From positions 1 to 5,088 of the forward strand of contig DQVA01000227.1 in NCBI GenBank assembly GCA_015661965.1: a stretch of DNA of 5,088 nucleotides, in the 5' to 3' direction. Below the pieces are notes generated by a model. The model did not search any database and was not told the origin of the DNA. It saw only the letters and a list, made by a program, of their open reading frames with translations. The translations under genes and the position numbers were made by a program. The stretch is from Candidatus Bipolaricaulota bacterium (lineage in GTDB: Bacteria > Bipolaricaulota > Bipolaricaulia > Bipolaricaulales > Bipolaricaulaceae). This document shows, piece by piece, positions 5,045 through 5,088 of this stretch; the first letter of the stretch is position 1, and every line of letters starts with the position of its first letter.

Positions 5045-5088
5045 CCGGGTTAGGGTAGCCCCTAGCGCGGGGCTTCACCGAAACCCGG
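5045..5088. repeat. 44-base hairpin ending at the window edge
   Basis: CCGGGTT (5045-5051) pairs with AACCCGG (5082-5088). GGT (5054-5056) can pair with ACC (5077-5079), and AGCCCC (5057-5062) pairs with GGGGCT (5069-5074) around a 6-base TAGCGC loop. That is 16 pairs in one rod with an internal loop and a small bulge. No T run is visible before the window ends, so a terminator cannot be judged. It lies 24 bases after the preceding palindromic block and may belong to the same element or RNA. Confidence 0.45.

Larger units (their letters stand above)
4882..5088. other. Non-coding tail downstream of the AOR operon
   Basis: No convincing gene is seen on either strand in these 207 bases: open frames are short and lack ribosome-binding sites. 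The stretch has a GC-rich hairpin, an AT-rich patch with imperfect short repeats (AATTAACAATTAG then CAGTTAG), and two large palindromic blocks. Its composition shifts abruptly from GC-rich to AT-rich and back, unlike the coding DNA to its left. Confidence 0.6.

Noticed and set aside
4882..5088. tRNA, tmRNA, RNase P or SRP RNA in the 3' non-coding tail
   Set aside because: No T-loop GGTTCRA, no tmRNA ends, no RNase P GAGGAAAGTCC-type core and no SRP GGAAG tetraloop context was found on either strand.
1..5088. CRISPR array, transposase or long direct repeats
   Set aside because: No regularly spaced direct repeats, transposase gene or long terminal repeats were seen in the window.

Overview
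The window is GC-rich bacterial DNA (roughly two thirds G+C by eye). It carries five protein genes packed tightly, followed by about 200 bases of non-coding, strongly palindromic DNA. Start codons include ATG, GTG and TTG, and three of the genes have a GGAGGT Shine-Dalgarno sequence, so translation starts look SD-driven. A probable outer-membrane beta-barrel protein suggests a diderm bacterium. A tungsten-type aldehyde:ferredoxin oxidoreductase with its own polyferredoxin suggests an anaerobe, possibly thermophilic. The mix would suit a deep-branching GC-rich lineage such as Bipolaricaulota (Acetothermia), but that placement is only a guess; no marker here fixes it.

Left part (1-1613, + strand): the 3' part of a gene for a beta-strand-rich protein whose C-terminus resembles LptD/OstA. 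It is followed 22 bases later by a small CDP-alcohol phosphatidyltransferase membrane enzyme. Both products would act on the cell envelope (outer-membrane assembly and phospholipid head-group synthesis).

Middle (1623-2624, - strand): ruvB, the Holliday-junction branch-migration motor. It converges on the phosphatidyltransferase gene with a 9-base gap and has no ruvA or ruvC beside it. An 84-base divergent spacer (2625-2708) holds candidate promoters for ruvB and for the operon to its right.

Right part (2709-4881, + strand): a two-gene operon with an 8-base overlap. The first gene encodes a 16-cysteine, four-cluster ferredoxin-like subunit and the second a 586-residue AOR-family catalytic subunit. 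Together they look like a heterodimeric aldehyde oxidoreductase (WOR5/GOR/AorAB type): the large subunit oxidises an aldehyde to the acid at a W/Mo-bispterin site, and electrons pass through its single [4Fe-4S] cluster to the four clusters of the small subunit.

Tail (4882-5088): no gene is seen. There is a GC-rich hairpin after the AOR stop, an AT-rich patch with a TTGACT box, a 74-base nested inverted repeat (4947-5020), and a 44-base hairpin ending at the last base of the window. This could be a structured RNA or leader of an unseen downstream gene, or a small palindromic repeat element. It is the least explained part of the window.

The main oddities are variant active-site motifs in three enzymes (Walker A of RuvB, the CDP-alcohol motif, the second pterin motif of AOR), long G tracts in the barrel gene, and promoter-like hexamers very close to three start codons.
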